Shown one piece after another: positions 1 through 7,748 of a DNA stretch of 61,095 bases. The translations under genes were made by a program, and so were the position numbers. The notes under the pieces were generated by a model that saw only the letters and a program-made list of their open reading frames with translations, was not told the DNA's origin and did not search any database. The stretch spans positions 1-61,095 of the forward strand of contig JAFXQR010000005.1 in assembly GCA_017526985.1 (NCBI GenBank), written 5' to 3'. This stretch comes from Lachnospiraceae bacterium. GTDB lineage: Bacteria > Bacillota > Clostridia > Lachnospirales > Lachnospiraceae. The stretch's first letter is position 1, and each line of letters opens with the position of its first letter.

Positions 1-824
1 CAGATCTTTTTATAGACCTTATCTGCCAATACTTCATCAAAGACAGCCAGTGTTTCCTCCGACAGATCTTTCTCTTTGCTATCCCACATATATTTCCCGA
101 GAGCCTGATAAGCATACGCATACCCTTTGGTAATGAAAGCCATACGCTCTGCCACATCAAAAGACAAATCCATGGTTTTGCTGTAATCATCACGGATATA
201 TGTGATATTGAGCGGTGTCATTTCATATTTGGTAGCTCTCAGAAAAAAGGTAAGTCCATCTGTATTTTCCAGACTTTCAATGTCTTCATATAATCCCGCA
301 GCCAGAACATAGATCGGCAGTTCCTTTCGGATAAAAATCTGAAATTCCTGAATGAAATCAATCAGCCCTTTCGTCTTATGTGCCTCATCAATAGCCACAA
401 GCAGGCGAAGTTTTTTCTTCTTCAGTTCCTTTAGTAAGGTTTCCAATGCATAATCGATGCTTGCAACCGGGCTCTTCTTTGAGAGATTGATGCCGATCCC
501 GAAAGCAGAAAGGTTCAGATTGGCATCTACAAACTCCGTAACGGTCTTAACCGAACTGTATAACTCTGCTACGAGTTTTTCATCCATATCTGCGTCCGGA
601 CGCAGATCAACAACGATCCATCCCTCCTGCTCCATAAAATGCTGCTCGATCTTGGTAAGCGTAACGGTTTTGCCGGTTCCACGGATCCCGGTCAGTTTGA
701 AAATCTGTTCATCCGGCGTATCACTTTCGAATTCTTCTATAATACTGTCAACGATACTCCGCCGACTCAGGTATTTCGTCGGAACCTTTCCAAAGCTGAT
801 CGTATAGGGGTTTTTGCCGGTCAT
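1..824 (-). CDS. AAA-type ATP-binding protein, 3' end beyond the window
   Basis: The minus strand is open from an ATG at 822-824 to the left edge, about 274 codons, with no stop. The translation begins MTGKNPYTISFGKVP and carries a Walker A motif GIRGTGKT near residues 45-52 and a Walker B-like stretch LLVAIDEAH near residue 145, followed by a hydrophobic sensor-like segment (YVLAAGLYED). This is the pattern of stand-alone archaeal-type or DUF-class AAA ATPases found in many Clostridia, whose role is unknown. A GAAAGAAGG ribosome site lies upstream. The 5' flank holds a 10-bp-period repeat array (874-932), and an imperfect promoter (TTGACA, 16 bp, TATTAG on the minus strand) can be read between array and gene. 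The C-terminal part is missing because of the window edge, not because of a break. Confidence 0.75.
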   Translation of the reverse strand, partial: MTGKNPYTISFGKVPTKYLSRRSIVDSIIEEFESDTPDEQIFKLTGIRGTGKTVTLTKIEQHFMEQEGWIVVDLRPDADMDEKLVAELYSSVKTVTEFVDANLNLSAFGIGINLSKKSPVASIDYALETLLKELKKKKLRLLVAIDEAHKTKGLIDFIQEFQIFIRKELPIYVLAAGLYEDIESLENTDGLTFFLRATKYEMTPLNITYIRDDYSKTMDLSFDVAERMAFITKGYAYAYQALGKYMWDSKEKDLSEETLAVFDEVLADKVYKKI

Positions 825-1111
825 ACTGGTATCCTTCTTTCTTTTTGCTAATACTATATAAAATCGTTATGTCAATATAATTCTATATAATTCACTCATG
901 CTTATATAATCTTATATAATTCTATATAATTCAGAATAGCAGAGATTTGAACCTCTGTCAATTATCCGGATATTTATAGGGGCGTTACACCTCTGTGCAC
1001 CAAGCAGGTATTGTTTGGCCCCGACACCGGTTATGTTCTGTTATTATTCTATGATCAGAGGTTGCGGCTATACGCTGGTAGTTTCTATGTTTATTTCAAT
1101 TATCAACACAT
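825..1111. other. Non-coding stretch between ATPase gene and pilus operon
   Basis: I see no credible gene here. The region holds the decamer array, a short inverted repeat CAGAG-N8-CTCTG at 940-957 that looks like a tRNA T-arm in isolation, and otherwise unremarkable sequence up to the pilus operon terminator. No complete tRNA or riboswitch fold was recognised. Confidence 0.5.
874..932. repeat. Array of five TATATAATTC-type decamers
   Basis: Plus-strand decamers at 874-883 (AATATAATTC), 884-893, 903-912 (last two bases changed), 913-922 and 923-932 read TATATAATTC or a close variant. Two adjoining copies and three adjoining copies are separated by 9 bp, so all five sit on nearly one helical face. 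They lie 42-108 bp upstream of the ATPase start on the minus strand. This could be a cooperative operator or simply an AT-rich upstream element. Confidence 0.6.
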
Positions 1112-1142
1112 GAAAAAAAGCCCGGCAGATAAAATCTGCCGG
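1112..1142 (-). terminator. Rho-independent terminator of the type IV pilus operon
   Basis: A 9-bp perfect stem (1122-1130 with 1134-1142, CCGGCAGAT/ATCTGCCGG) with a 3-nt loop is followed on the minus strand by G, C and seven T (1113-1119). It sits about 30 bp past the stop of the major pilin gene and so ends the operon. Confidence 0.9.
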
Positions 1143-1174
1143 ACTTTATGTTATCTACTACATTTCAAAGAGAA

Positions 1175-1651
1175 TCAGTTTCCCTCGCCTTCTCCTTCTC
1201 CTCCACCAGCAGTCCAACCATCCGGCTTCTCTGCTGACCATTCATTTTTATACATATAGTAGTCACTGCCATTTATCGTAACATGGAACTTTAAAATCTG
1301 ATAAGTGCCGTCATCAGAAAGTTGTACATCATCATCAACAATAGCTACGGGCACACCATCAAGAGAATAAGTACCATCCGTATTAGCAGCAGCTCCCATC
1401 AGCTGCCATACCAATGCTTTATTAACACTCAAATCCTCGTCTGCTTTTTTCTTTGCATACGCATCCGCAATTGCCGACTGATATGCTACACGAATCGACT
1501 GTGCAGTAGAGAAATCTTTCTCTTTCTTCGCCTTGTCAATGTAGCCAAGCAGTGTCGGAACCAAAATTGCTGCCAGGATTGCCAGGATGACCAGTACTAC
1601 AATCAACTCTACCAATGTGAAACCTTTGTTGTTCATTTTCTTCTTCGTCAT
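1175..1651 (-). CDS. Type IV major pilin-like prepilin
   Basis: A 158-residue class III prepilin. The leader MTKKKMNNKG is followed by the mature N terminus FTLVELIVVLVILAILAA, with the conserved Glu at mature position 5 and a hydrophobic helix of about 22 residues. The rest is a short globular domain with a Gly/Glu-rich end (GGGEGEGEGN). An AAAGGAG ribosome site lies 7-8 nt before the ATG. It is the last gene of the pilus operon and has its own promoter (1738-1766) and a strong terminator directly downstream, so it can be expressed far above the assembly genes. Small size, last place and private promoter all suggest the major subunit, but the sequence alone does not exclude a pseudopilin. 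Confidence 0.85.
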   Translation of the reverse strand: MTKKKMNNKGFTLVELIVVLVILAILAAILVPTLLGYIDKAKKEKDFSTAQSIRVAYQSAIADAYAKKKADEDLSVNKALVWQLMGAAANTDGTYSLDGVPVAIVDDDVQLSDDGTYQILKFHVTINGSDYYMYKNEWSAEKPDGWTAGGGEGEGEGN

Positions 1652-1737
1652 AATCTTGTACTCCTTTACTTTTTATTTTTTGATCTCTGGGCGGGACATC
1701 CATTTCCGTTCCCACAACTATTATATGTATCGGTTTA

Positions 1738-1766
1738 ATTATACAAAATATTAGGGGTAAACACAA
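1738..1766 (-). promoter_or_regulatory. Promoter of the major pilin gene
   Basis: On the minus strand TTGTGT (1761-1766), a 17-bp spacer and a perfect TATAAT (1738-1743) lie in the 187-bp gap between pilB and the pilin gene. The start point would be near 1731, giving a leader of about 80 nt. Confidence 0.7.
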
Positions 1767-1838
1767 TAAATTTTATGCACATTTTGGTTATTTATTTTTG
1801 TTAAATATATACAATTAACAATAAAACAGCTATGTTAA

Positions 1839-3530
1839 TCACTCATTGTATGCGATTCTCTGTACTTCCTCCATAGTTGTAACTCCTTCTTCCAGGAGCC
1901 GCAGACCTGCCATCTTGATGCTCTCCATACCCTGGCTCTGCACTGCATACTTGGTGATCTCTTCTGCCGTGGCTCCGGCAGCGATCATGGCACGCACATT
2001 TTTGTCAGCCACCAGTACTTCATGGACAGCGATACGGCCGGCATACCCAGTATTGTGGCACTTCGCACAACCTACAGCCCTCTTTGCAGTAGGGATATCC
2101 CGTCCGGCAAACTCCCTCTCGTTATCATCCAGACCTACCACTTGTCCGCAGTACGGGCACACCTTACGCAAAAGTCGCTGCGCCACGGCCCCTACCAAAG
2201 CAGAGGACAACAGATACGGCTCCGCTCCCATATCGATCAGACGGATGATAGTGGATACAGCATCGTTGGTATGCAGGGTAGAAAGCACCAAGTGACCGGT
2301 GATGGCGGCTCGCAGGGAGATGCTGGCGGTCTCGGGATCTCGGGTCTCACCTACCATGATAACATCCGGGTCTTGTCGCAGCAATGCACGCAACCCCACT
2401 TCAAAGGTGAGTCCTGCGGTCGGATGTACCTGCATCTGGTTCAGATGTGCCAGGTTCTTTTCCACCGGATCTTCAATGGTAGAGATATTCACCGGCTTGG
2501 TGGCTAAGGACCCCAATGCCATATACAACGTGGTTGTCTTACCGGAACCGGTAGGGCCGGTGATATAGATCAGACCATTCGGCGATTTCAGCATTTTAAT
2601 AAACTTCTGATAGTTATTCGGTGTCATACCGAAAGTATCACTGTGATCGATATCCGAATTGGATGCCAGGATACGCATTACCACCTTCTCACCAAATACG
2701 GTGGGAATCACGCTGACACGGACATTGACGATCTGGTCGCGGATACGGATACGGAAGTGTCCGTCCTGCGGCACACGGCGTTCGGCAATATCCAGCTCCC
2801 CGATGATCTTGATACGCGCCACCAACGCGTTCTGCACATTCTTGTTCAGCGTCATATAGTTGAGCAATACACCGTCGGTACGCATACGCACCAGGATCTC
2901 TTTTTCAAACGGTTCGATATGCACATCAGATACGCCATCCTGATACGCCTTATCCAACAAGGAGTTTACCAGGTTGATGATCGGTGCATCATCGGCGGTC
3001 ACATTGGCATCAATGATGACTTCCTGTGTCTCGCTACTGGCCGACGCATTCTCACTCGCATTTGCTGCTGCCTGCTTGGTCTTTATCGCCGCATAATGAT
3101 AGGTGATGGCATCCTTCAGCGGCTGGGATTCCGCCAGCAGTGTATGGACATTCATACCGGTGGTCTGACGCAGATCCTCGATAGCATATAAGTTCAGCGG
3201 GTCGTTCATCGCAACGGTGAGCAGGCCTTCCTGCAAAGACACCGGCAGCATCATATAGTGTTGCGCCATCTGAATGGGAATAGTCTTGACTGCTTCTTCC
3301 TCTACCGGATAAGTGGAGATATCGATCAGGCTGGTCTGCAGACGGTCTGCCAATGCGGTCAGCATCTGCCGCTCCTGCACATATCCCTGCTCGATCAGGA
3401 TCTGACCGATACGCTTCGAACGGTCCTGCTTCTGCAGCGCCAGAGCCTCCATCAGTTGCTGCTCCGTGATATAACCGGAGTTGACCATCAGGTCGCCCAG
3501 TCGTATTTCTTTTATGAGTTTATTATCCAT
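1839..3530 (-). CDS. pilB: PilB/GspE-type assembly ATPase
   Basis: This 563-residue protein is the cytoplasmic hexameric ATPase that powers pilus extension. The N terminus carries two MshEN-type repeats: RLGDLMVNSGYITEQQL near residues 10-27, then RIGQILIEQGYV near 40-51. MshEN domains of this kind bind cyclic di-GMP in other PilB proteins. The motor domain has Walker A GPTGSGKTTT (near residue 325), a Walker B/Asp-box region with VGETRD, and paired CxxC motifs (CPYCG, CAKCH, about 455-490) that bind zinc in this family. It lies 32 bp behind the PilO-like gene, in one operon with pilC and the PilMN fusion. No PilT retraction ATPase is encoded in the window. The family assignment is secure; c-di-GMP binding is inferred from the motif. 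Confidence 0.95.
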   Translation of the reverse strand: MDNKLIKEIRLGDLMVNSGYITEQQLMEALALQKQDRSKRIGQILIEQGYVQERQMLTALADRLQTSLIDISTYPVEEEAVKTIPIQMAQHYMMLPVSLQEGLLTVAMNDPLNLYAIEDLRQTTGMNVHTLLAESQPLKDAITYHYAAIKTKQAAANASENASASSETQEVIIDANVTADDAPIINLVNSLLDKAYQDGVSDVHIEPFEKEILVRMRTDGVLLNYMTLNKNVQNALVARIKIIGELDIAERRVPQDGHFRIRIRDQIVNVRVSVIPTVFGEKVVMRILASNSDIDHSDTFGMTPNNYQKFIKMLKSPNGLIYITGPTGSGKTTTLYMALGSLATKPVNISTIEDPVEKNLAHLNQMQVHPTAGLTFEVGLRALLRQDPDVIMVGETRDPETASISLRAAITGHLVLSTLHTNDAVSTIIRLIDMGAEPYLLSSALVGAVAQRLLRKVCPYCGQVVGLDDNEREFAGRDIPTAKRAVGCAKCHNTGYAGRIAVHEVLVADKNVRAMIAAGATAEEITKYAVQSQGMESIKMAGLRLLEEGVTTMEEVQRIAYNE

Positions 3531-3562
3531 ACCCCGTAGTTCCCCCTTGCGAAATAATCTTC

Positions 3563-4423
3563 TTAATTCTTCTTGCTCGCCACTTCTACTCCGGCCTTTT
3601 CACTATCGTACATATACAGTTTCAGGCGAATGGTCAACTGGCGATCTCTGCTGTCTGCCACCATTACACTGCCATCTTCAAAGGTATATACCACAGGTGC
3701 CATATCTTCCCAGGAAAAACCGGTCACACGAATGGACGGCTTGGTTAGGATATCATCCAAAAAACGCTGCGTCTTTTCTACCGAGCCCGTTAATACAATG
3801 GTCACTTCCGCGCTGGTGATACCTGCCGCCGTTGTATTCTTGGTCAGCATCTGCTTTTCGGAATAACTCTCTAACGGAGTCTTGGTAATCTCGATCATCA
3901 ATGGTGTTTCCTCAGCACCTTCCCCTCCCTTACCAGCAGACGATGCCGTTGTTCCTGTGGCCGTAGTGTTTTCCAACGCAGTCGATGAGGAAGATGCCGA
4001 AGATGTCGATGAGGATTTCTGTGAGCGTAGCTTCTTTCCCAATTCCGAATATCTATACGGCGTCTCATCCTCCGCAGCCGTCGGCATCGAAATGATCAGA
4101 TCCTTCGCGCGCAGGCCGAAGTCAAGTACATACATGGTAAACATCTTATCGATCTCGGAGGAATCCATGGGCTCATAGTATTCTTCCGTTGCCGTTGCCA
4201 GATCTTCCTCAAATTTTTCCACCAGGATCTGTGCCGACATCAGCCCCGTGTTCTTGGTCTCATTCTGCTGTTTCAACGCCTCAGCCGAAGCAATGCTTTC
4301 ATTCGTCTTGTTGATCGTCTTGATGATCGGACGCATCACGATCCAGCCGAATACAAAGGCGATCACAATGAACCCCAGCATATATAACAATTTTTTGTCG
4401 CGTGCTGTTAATGTTGCTTCCAT
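3563..4423 (-). CDS. PilO/GspM-like inner-membrane assembly protein
   Basis: This 286-residue protein has a short cytoplasmic N terminus, one membrane helix (about residues 12-32, LLYMLGFIVIAFVFGWIV), then a helical segment and an exported alpha/beta-looking domain with a Ser/Thr/Ala-rich linker near residues 135-165. Topology, size and position directly after a PilM-PilN fusion match PilO, which pairs with PilN in the alignment subcomplex. Sequence identity to PilO is not obvious by eye, as is usual for this family. The start lies 3 bp after the PilMN stop, so the two are probably translationally coupled. Confidence 0.65.
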   Translation of the reverse strand: MEATLTARDKKLLYMLGFIVIAFVFGWIVMRPIIKTINKTNESIASAEALKQQNETKNTGLMSAQILVEKFEEDLATATEEYYEPMDSSEIDKMFTMYVLDFGLRAKDLIISMPTAAEDETPYRYSELGKKLRSQKSSSTSSASSSSTALENTTATGTTASSAGKGGEGAEETPLMIEITKTPLESYSEKQMLTKNTTAAGITSAEVTIVLTGSVEKTQRFLDDILTKPSIRVTGFSWEDMAPVVYTFEDGSVMVADSRDRQLTIRLKLYMYDSEKAGVEVASKKN

Positions 4424-4426
4424 AAA

Positions 4427-5902
4427 TCAGTCCTCCACTTCATCCCCTGATTTGCCTTCAGCCAATGTGCAGACCACATGGATCGACCAGGTGCCATCCG
4501 CTTCATTTTTGGTATAACCGGTATAATCCACCAGTTCAAAGATATCCATAGCCAACAGTCGTGCGATAAACCGATTGATCTTTTCCACATCTTCTGCGGC
4601 GGCTACCATCTCCAGCACACCATTGTCAGCAGAGTAGGAACCAAATTTTACCTCTACATCTTCCTGCCCTGCTGCATCTGTGACCGTTTGGTTGATCGAA
4701 GAATCCGGGATCGGATAGGTATCACGGTATTTCTTCAACAGATCCACCGCCCCCTGCGCACGCCCCAGCTTACCTGCTTCCTGCAGGAGCTGATCATACT
4801 TAGCTGCCGATTCCACCACAGACGGTTGCATATTGTACGCCTGCAGCGTCTCCAATTCTTTCTTCTTCTGCCCCATCATGATCAACAATACTATCGTAAC
4901 GATCAGCAATACGATCACTGCCAAAGCATAGGGAACAGCCAGCGTTAAAACAGTCTTCTTCTTTTGATATTCCTTAGATCCGCGCCGCAACGCTTCCAGG
5001 ATAGAAAGTCCTTCCTCGGTACCGAAAAAGCCTGCAATAGAAAACAGATAATCTCCAAAACGATCTGCACCGATATTCATCACCACGCTATCCGGGCAGG
5101 CCATGATCCCCAACACATCTCCCAGCGGATACCCCTGCAATTCACTCTTCAACAATTCCATCTCATCCGCTTTCAGACCGGCGATATAGATATTACTGAT
5201 GGCCTGCTCGATGTGCTGAGCCGTTGCAAACTGCCGGATAGCAGAAATCGCGTTACGGATCTCTGCAGAAAACTCCGATGTGCCCGGAATCGAGAATACA
5301 CGGGTATTTAAGTTATTGAAATACTGCCCCTGCGCAAATAGAATCGTCGTCAGGTTCATGCCATCCAGGATCATATAGACAACGGTATTGTTTCCTACCT
5401 GCGTCTGCATCATATTCACGGCCAGATTGATACCGGCATGGATAGAATTGAGCTTCACCCCTGCTGCTTCAAAGATGCGGATATAGGTCTCCACAAATTC
5501 CTTCTCCGCCATTTCGGAGATCACCAGCTGCGTCTTTTTCTTCTTGCTGACCGGATACCATCCCAGAACCGGATCCGTAAATCGCGCGGTATCCTTTTCG
5601 TCCACTTCATTATTGACATATTTTGCCGCCTTATTCCCTTTCATCAACGGCATCTCAATACGTCTCGCCATCAGGTGCGGGCTGTTGATCACCAGATCCA
5701 CTGTCTTTTCCTTGATGCCATGCCTGCGCCAGGAATCACGGATGGTATCCTGCAGAACATTTTCATTGATCACGGCACCGTTAAGCAGTGTGCCGTCGGG
5801 GATCTCGTCTGCATAAAGCGCCTTGATCTTGAATTTCTTCCCGGCCGCTTCGCCCAGTACCACTTGTATGCTGCTGTTGGACAAAAAGACATTTACTTTC
5901 AT
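4427..5902 (-). CDS. PilM-PilN fusion, pilus alignment protein
   Basis: This 491-residue protein joins two normally separate subunits. Residues 1 to about 300 look like the actin-like PilM: repeated beta-strand blocks, VVYMILDGMNLTTILFAQG as a phosphate-binding-like segment, and an N-terminal MKVNVFLSNSSIQVVLGE start. A single membrane helix at about residues 318-343 (VLTLAVPYALAVIVLLIVTIV) is followed by a coiled coil and an extracytoplasmic alpha/beta domain, the architecture of PilN. In standard systems PilM binds the short cytoplasmic tail of PilN. Here that contact would be covalent. The next gene is PilO-like, matching the usual pilM-N-O order. Confidence 0.75.
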   Translation of the reverse strand: MKVNVFLSNSSIQVVLGEAAGKKFKIKALYADEIPDGTLLNGAVINENVLQDTIRDSWRRHGIKEKTVDLVINSPHLMARRIEMPLMKGNKAAKYVNNEVDEKDTARFTDPVLGWYPVSKKKKTQLVISEMAEKEFVETYIRIFEAAGVKLNSIHAGINLAVNMMQTQVGNNTVVYMILDGMNLTTILFAQGQYFNNLNTRVFSIPGTSEFSAEIRNAISAIRQFATAQHIEQAISNIYIAGLKADEMELLKSELQGYPLGDVLGIMACPDSVVMNIGADRFGDYLFSIAGFFGTEEGLSILEALRRGSKEYQKKKTVLTLAVPYALAVIVLLIVTIVLLIMMGQKKKELETLQAYNMQPSVVESAAKYDQLLQEAGKLGRAQGAVDLLKKYRDTYPIPDSSINQTVTDAAGQEDVEVKFGSYSADNGVLEMVAAAEDVEKINRFIARLLAMDIFELVDYTGYTKNEADGTWSIHVVCTLAEGKSGDEVED

Positions 5903-5944
5903 ACCGCTTTTCTCCGTATATAAGATTTCGTTCTTTCTGATCTG

Positions 5945-7138
5945 TTAATTTGCTCCGATATTCTGGTAGCTCTGATAGATCGGGGTAATAACACCGATCA
6001 TAACGAAGCCGACGATCACTGCCATAATAATGATCGTTACCGGTTCAATATATTTCACCAGACGCGCCATCGCCTGTTCTGCCTTGAAATCCAGATCATT
6101 TGCAATGGAGGTCAACATCTTATCCAGCATACCGGTTTCCTCACCGACACGGATAACGGAGGGCAGTTTCACGATGAATCCGTCCACTTTTTCGATCGCA
6201 TCCGAGAGTGATACACCAGCCTGCAGATCTTTGTTCACCTGCTCAAACTGTCCCTCTACATATTTATTACCAATGGTCTGACTGGCGATCACCACGCAGC
6301 GATCTACCGGAATGCCTGCCGAATACAGCGAACTTAAGGTTCTGGCAAATCGTGCAGAATAAATAGTATTATTTAACTTACCAATCTTACCTTTGGTCTT
6401 GATCGTATCCACAAACAAACGCACCTTAGGCACACGCAGCAGGATACGCCCAAAGAAGATGCCTGCAGCGCCGAAAATAATAATCACATACCAATAGCCG
6501 GACACAAAGTCGCTGATCGCGATCAAGATACGCGTAGTGATCGGCAATGAAGGCATCTGAGCAAACAACTCTTGAAACTGCGGCATAACAAAACCAAAGA
6601 TGGCCAGTACCACTCCGACGATCATTGCCATCAGGATCTTGGGATAAACCAATGCACTCTTGGTATTTTCTTCCAATTGAAATTCTCTTGTGAACTGATC
6701 CGCCAGATTGAGTGCGGTGATATCCATATTACCGGAAGTCTCCGCTGCACGGAACATATAGATCATTAGCGGTGGAAAGGCCGGATAAAGATTTTCCATC
6801 GTGGTAGACAAAGCAATACCTTGTACCACTTTTTCCCGCAACTCTGTAAATAAATATTTTTCATAAGGCGTAATGGATTCGTTCCCGGCCAGGATCTCCA
6901 GCAAACGCACCAACGGTACACCGGCCTGCGTCATGGTGCCCAGCTCGGTACAGAAATTTGCTAACTCACTTTTCTTCAGTGGTTTTAAAGAAACTTTTTT
7001 GCCGGCAAGCGAAGCACTCACCAGCATCTGCCCTTTGTTTCGCAGTTTCTTCTGCAGATCCGCTTCATCAACTGCTATGATCTTGCCACTATACTGTTTT
7101 CCGTCCGCATCCTGCGATCTAAACTTGTATTCCGGCAT
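5945..7138 (-). CDS. pilC: PilC/GspF-type platform protein
   Basis: This 397-residue polytopic protein has the T2SSF domain twice (about residues 65-190 and 265-390) and three membrane helices near 165-190, 215-235 and 370-392. The N terminus MPEYKFRSQDADGKQYSGKI is the usual PilC opening. It forms the inner-membrane platform that couples the PilB motor to pilin insertion. Length and domain order match the family. It lies 42 bp upstream of the PilMN fusion in the same direction. Confidence 0.95.
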   Translation of the reverse strand: MPEYKFRSQDADGKQYSGKIIAVDEADLQKKLRNKGQMLVSASLAGKKVSLKPLKKSELANFCTELGTMTQAGVPLVRLLEILAGNESITPYEKYLFTELREKVVQGIALSTTMENLYPAFPPLMIYMFRAAETSGNMDITALNLADQFTREFQLEENTKSALVYPKILMAMIVGVVLAIFGFVMPQFQELFAQMPSLPITTRILIAISDFVSGYWYVIIIFGAAGIFFGRILLRVPKVRLFVDTIKTKGKIGKLNNTIYSARFARTLSSLYSAGIPVDRCVVIASQTIGNKYVEGQFEQVNKDLQAGVSLSDAIEKVDGFIVKLPSVIRVGEETGMLDKMLTSIANDLDFKAEQAMARLVKYIEPVTIIIMAVIVGFVMIGVITPIYQSYQNIGAN

Positions 7139-7206
7139 CTCTTATCTCCTGCTGCCTTATTTTTCGATCAAACTCTGCCGGGACTCTCCGAATCCTGACA
7201 CTTGTA

Positions 7207-7671
7207 TTACTGATTCCATTCCGTGGTATAGGTCAGGATATGGAATGCATAATAAATCTCCCAACGACCATCTGTAGCACTGCCGCCATCAATTGCCATA
7301 TATTCCACAAGGAATGGTCCTTTTCTGTATGTAAAGGATCGTGGCATACTATTCTCATCATCCCAGCCGGTAAGAACAATCTGCCCCTCCGCATAAGACA
7401 ACTCCCGAACGCGTCGTGATGCCCCCTCCAGCATACCATCTGCCGCTTCCGGTACATACAACGCATCCCCTGTTGCGGCACACTCCAGATTGACCAGTCG
7501 CAACGCCACACGCACATCTCGGGCTTCCTGCATCGCGTGATGCGCCTCCGCATTGACCTTTGCTCCGACAAAAAAGATAGCCAGCACGATCAACACGATC
7601 ACTCCGGGAAGAATCATTTTTTTTAGAACCGACCATACGGTTCGTTGTTCAAATACAATCTCTTCTTCCAT
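7207..7671 (-). CDS. Small membrane protein of the pilus operon, unknown function
   Basis: With the ATG at 7669-7671 the product has 154 residues: an acidic start (MEEEIVFEQR), one membrane helix (about 21-38, LPGVIVLIVLAIFFVGA), a helical stretch continuing outside (NAEAHHAMQEARDVRVALRL) and a small C-terminal domain. This is pilin-like in topology, but there is no G-F-T-L-V-E cleavage motif. An upstream in-frame ATG at 7729-7731 would add 20 residues that look non-native and has no ribosome site. The chosen ATG also lacks a ribosome site, but a TGGTATACT extended -10 ends only 7 nt before it, so a leaderless transcript is possible. It sits between the giant prepilin and pilC. Confidence 0.65.
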   Translation of the reverse strand: MEEEIVFEQRTVWSVLKKMILPGVIVLIVLAIFFVGAKVNAEAHHAMQEARDVRVALRLVNLECAATGDALYVPEAADGMLEGASRRVRELSYAEGQIVLTGWDDENSMPRSFTYRKGPFLVEYMAIDGGSATDGRWEIYYAFHILTYTTEWNQ

Positions 7672-7748
7672 AGCTAATAGTATACCATACTTTTCCGGTT
7701 GTTTGTATAAATTCGATAGCAGATCACACATTAGTGAATCTTAAATCG

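Noticed and set aside
940-957. T-arm-like hairpin read as a tRNA gene
   Set aside because: Only one arm is present. The loop has eight bases in the pairing register, and no acceptor, D or anticodon arm can be found on either side.
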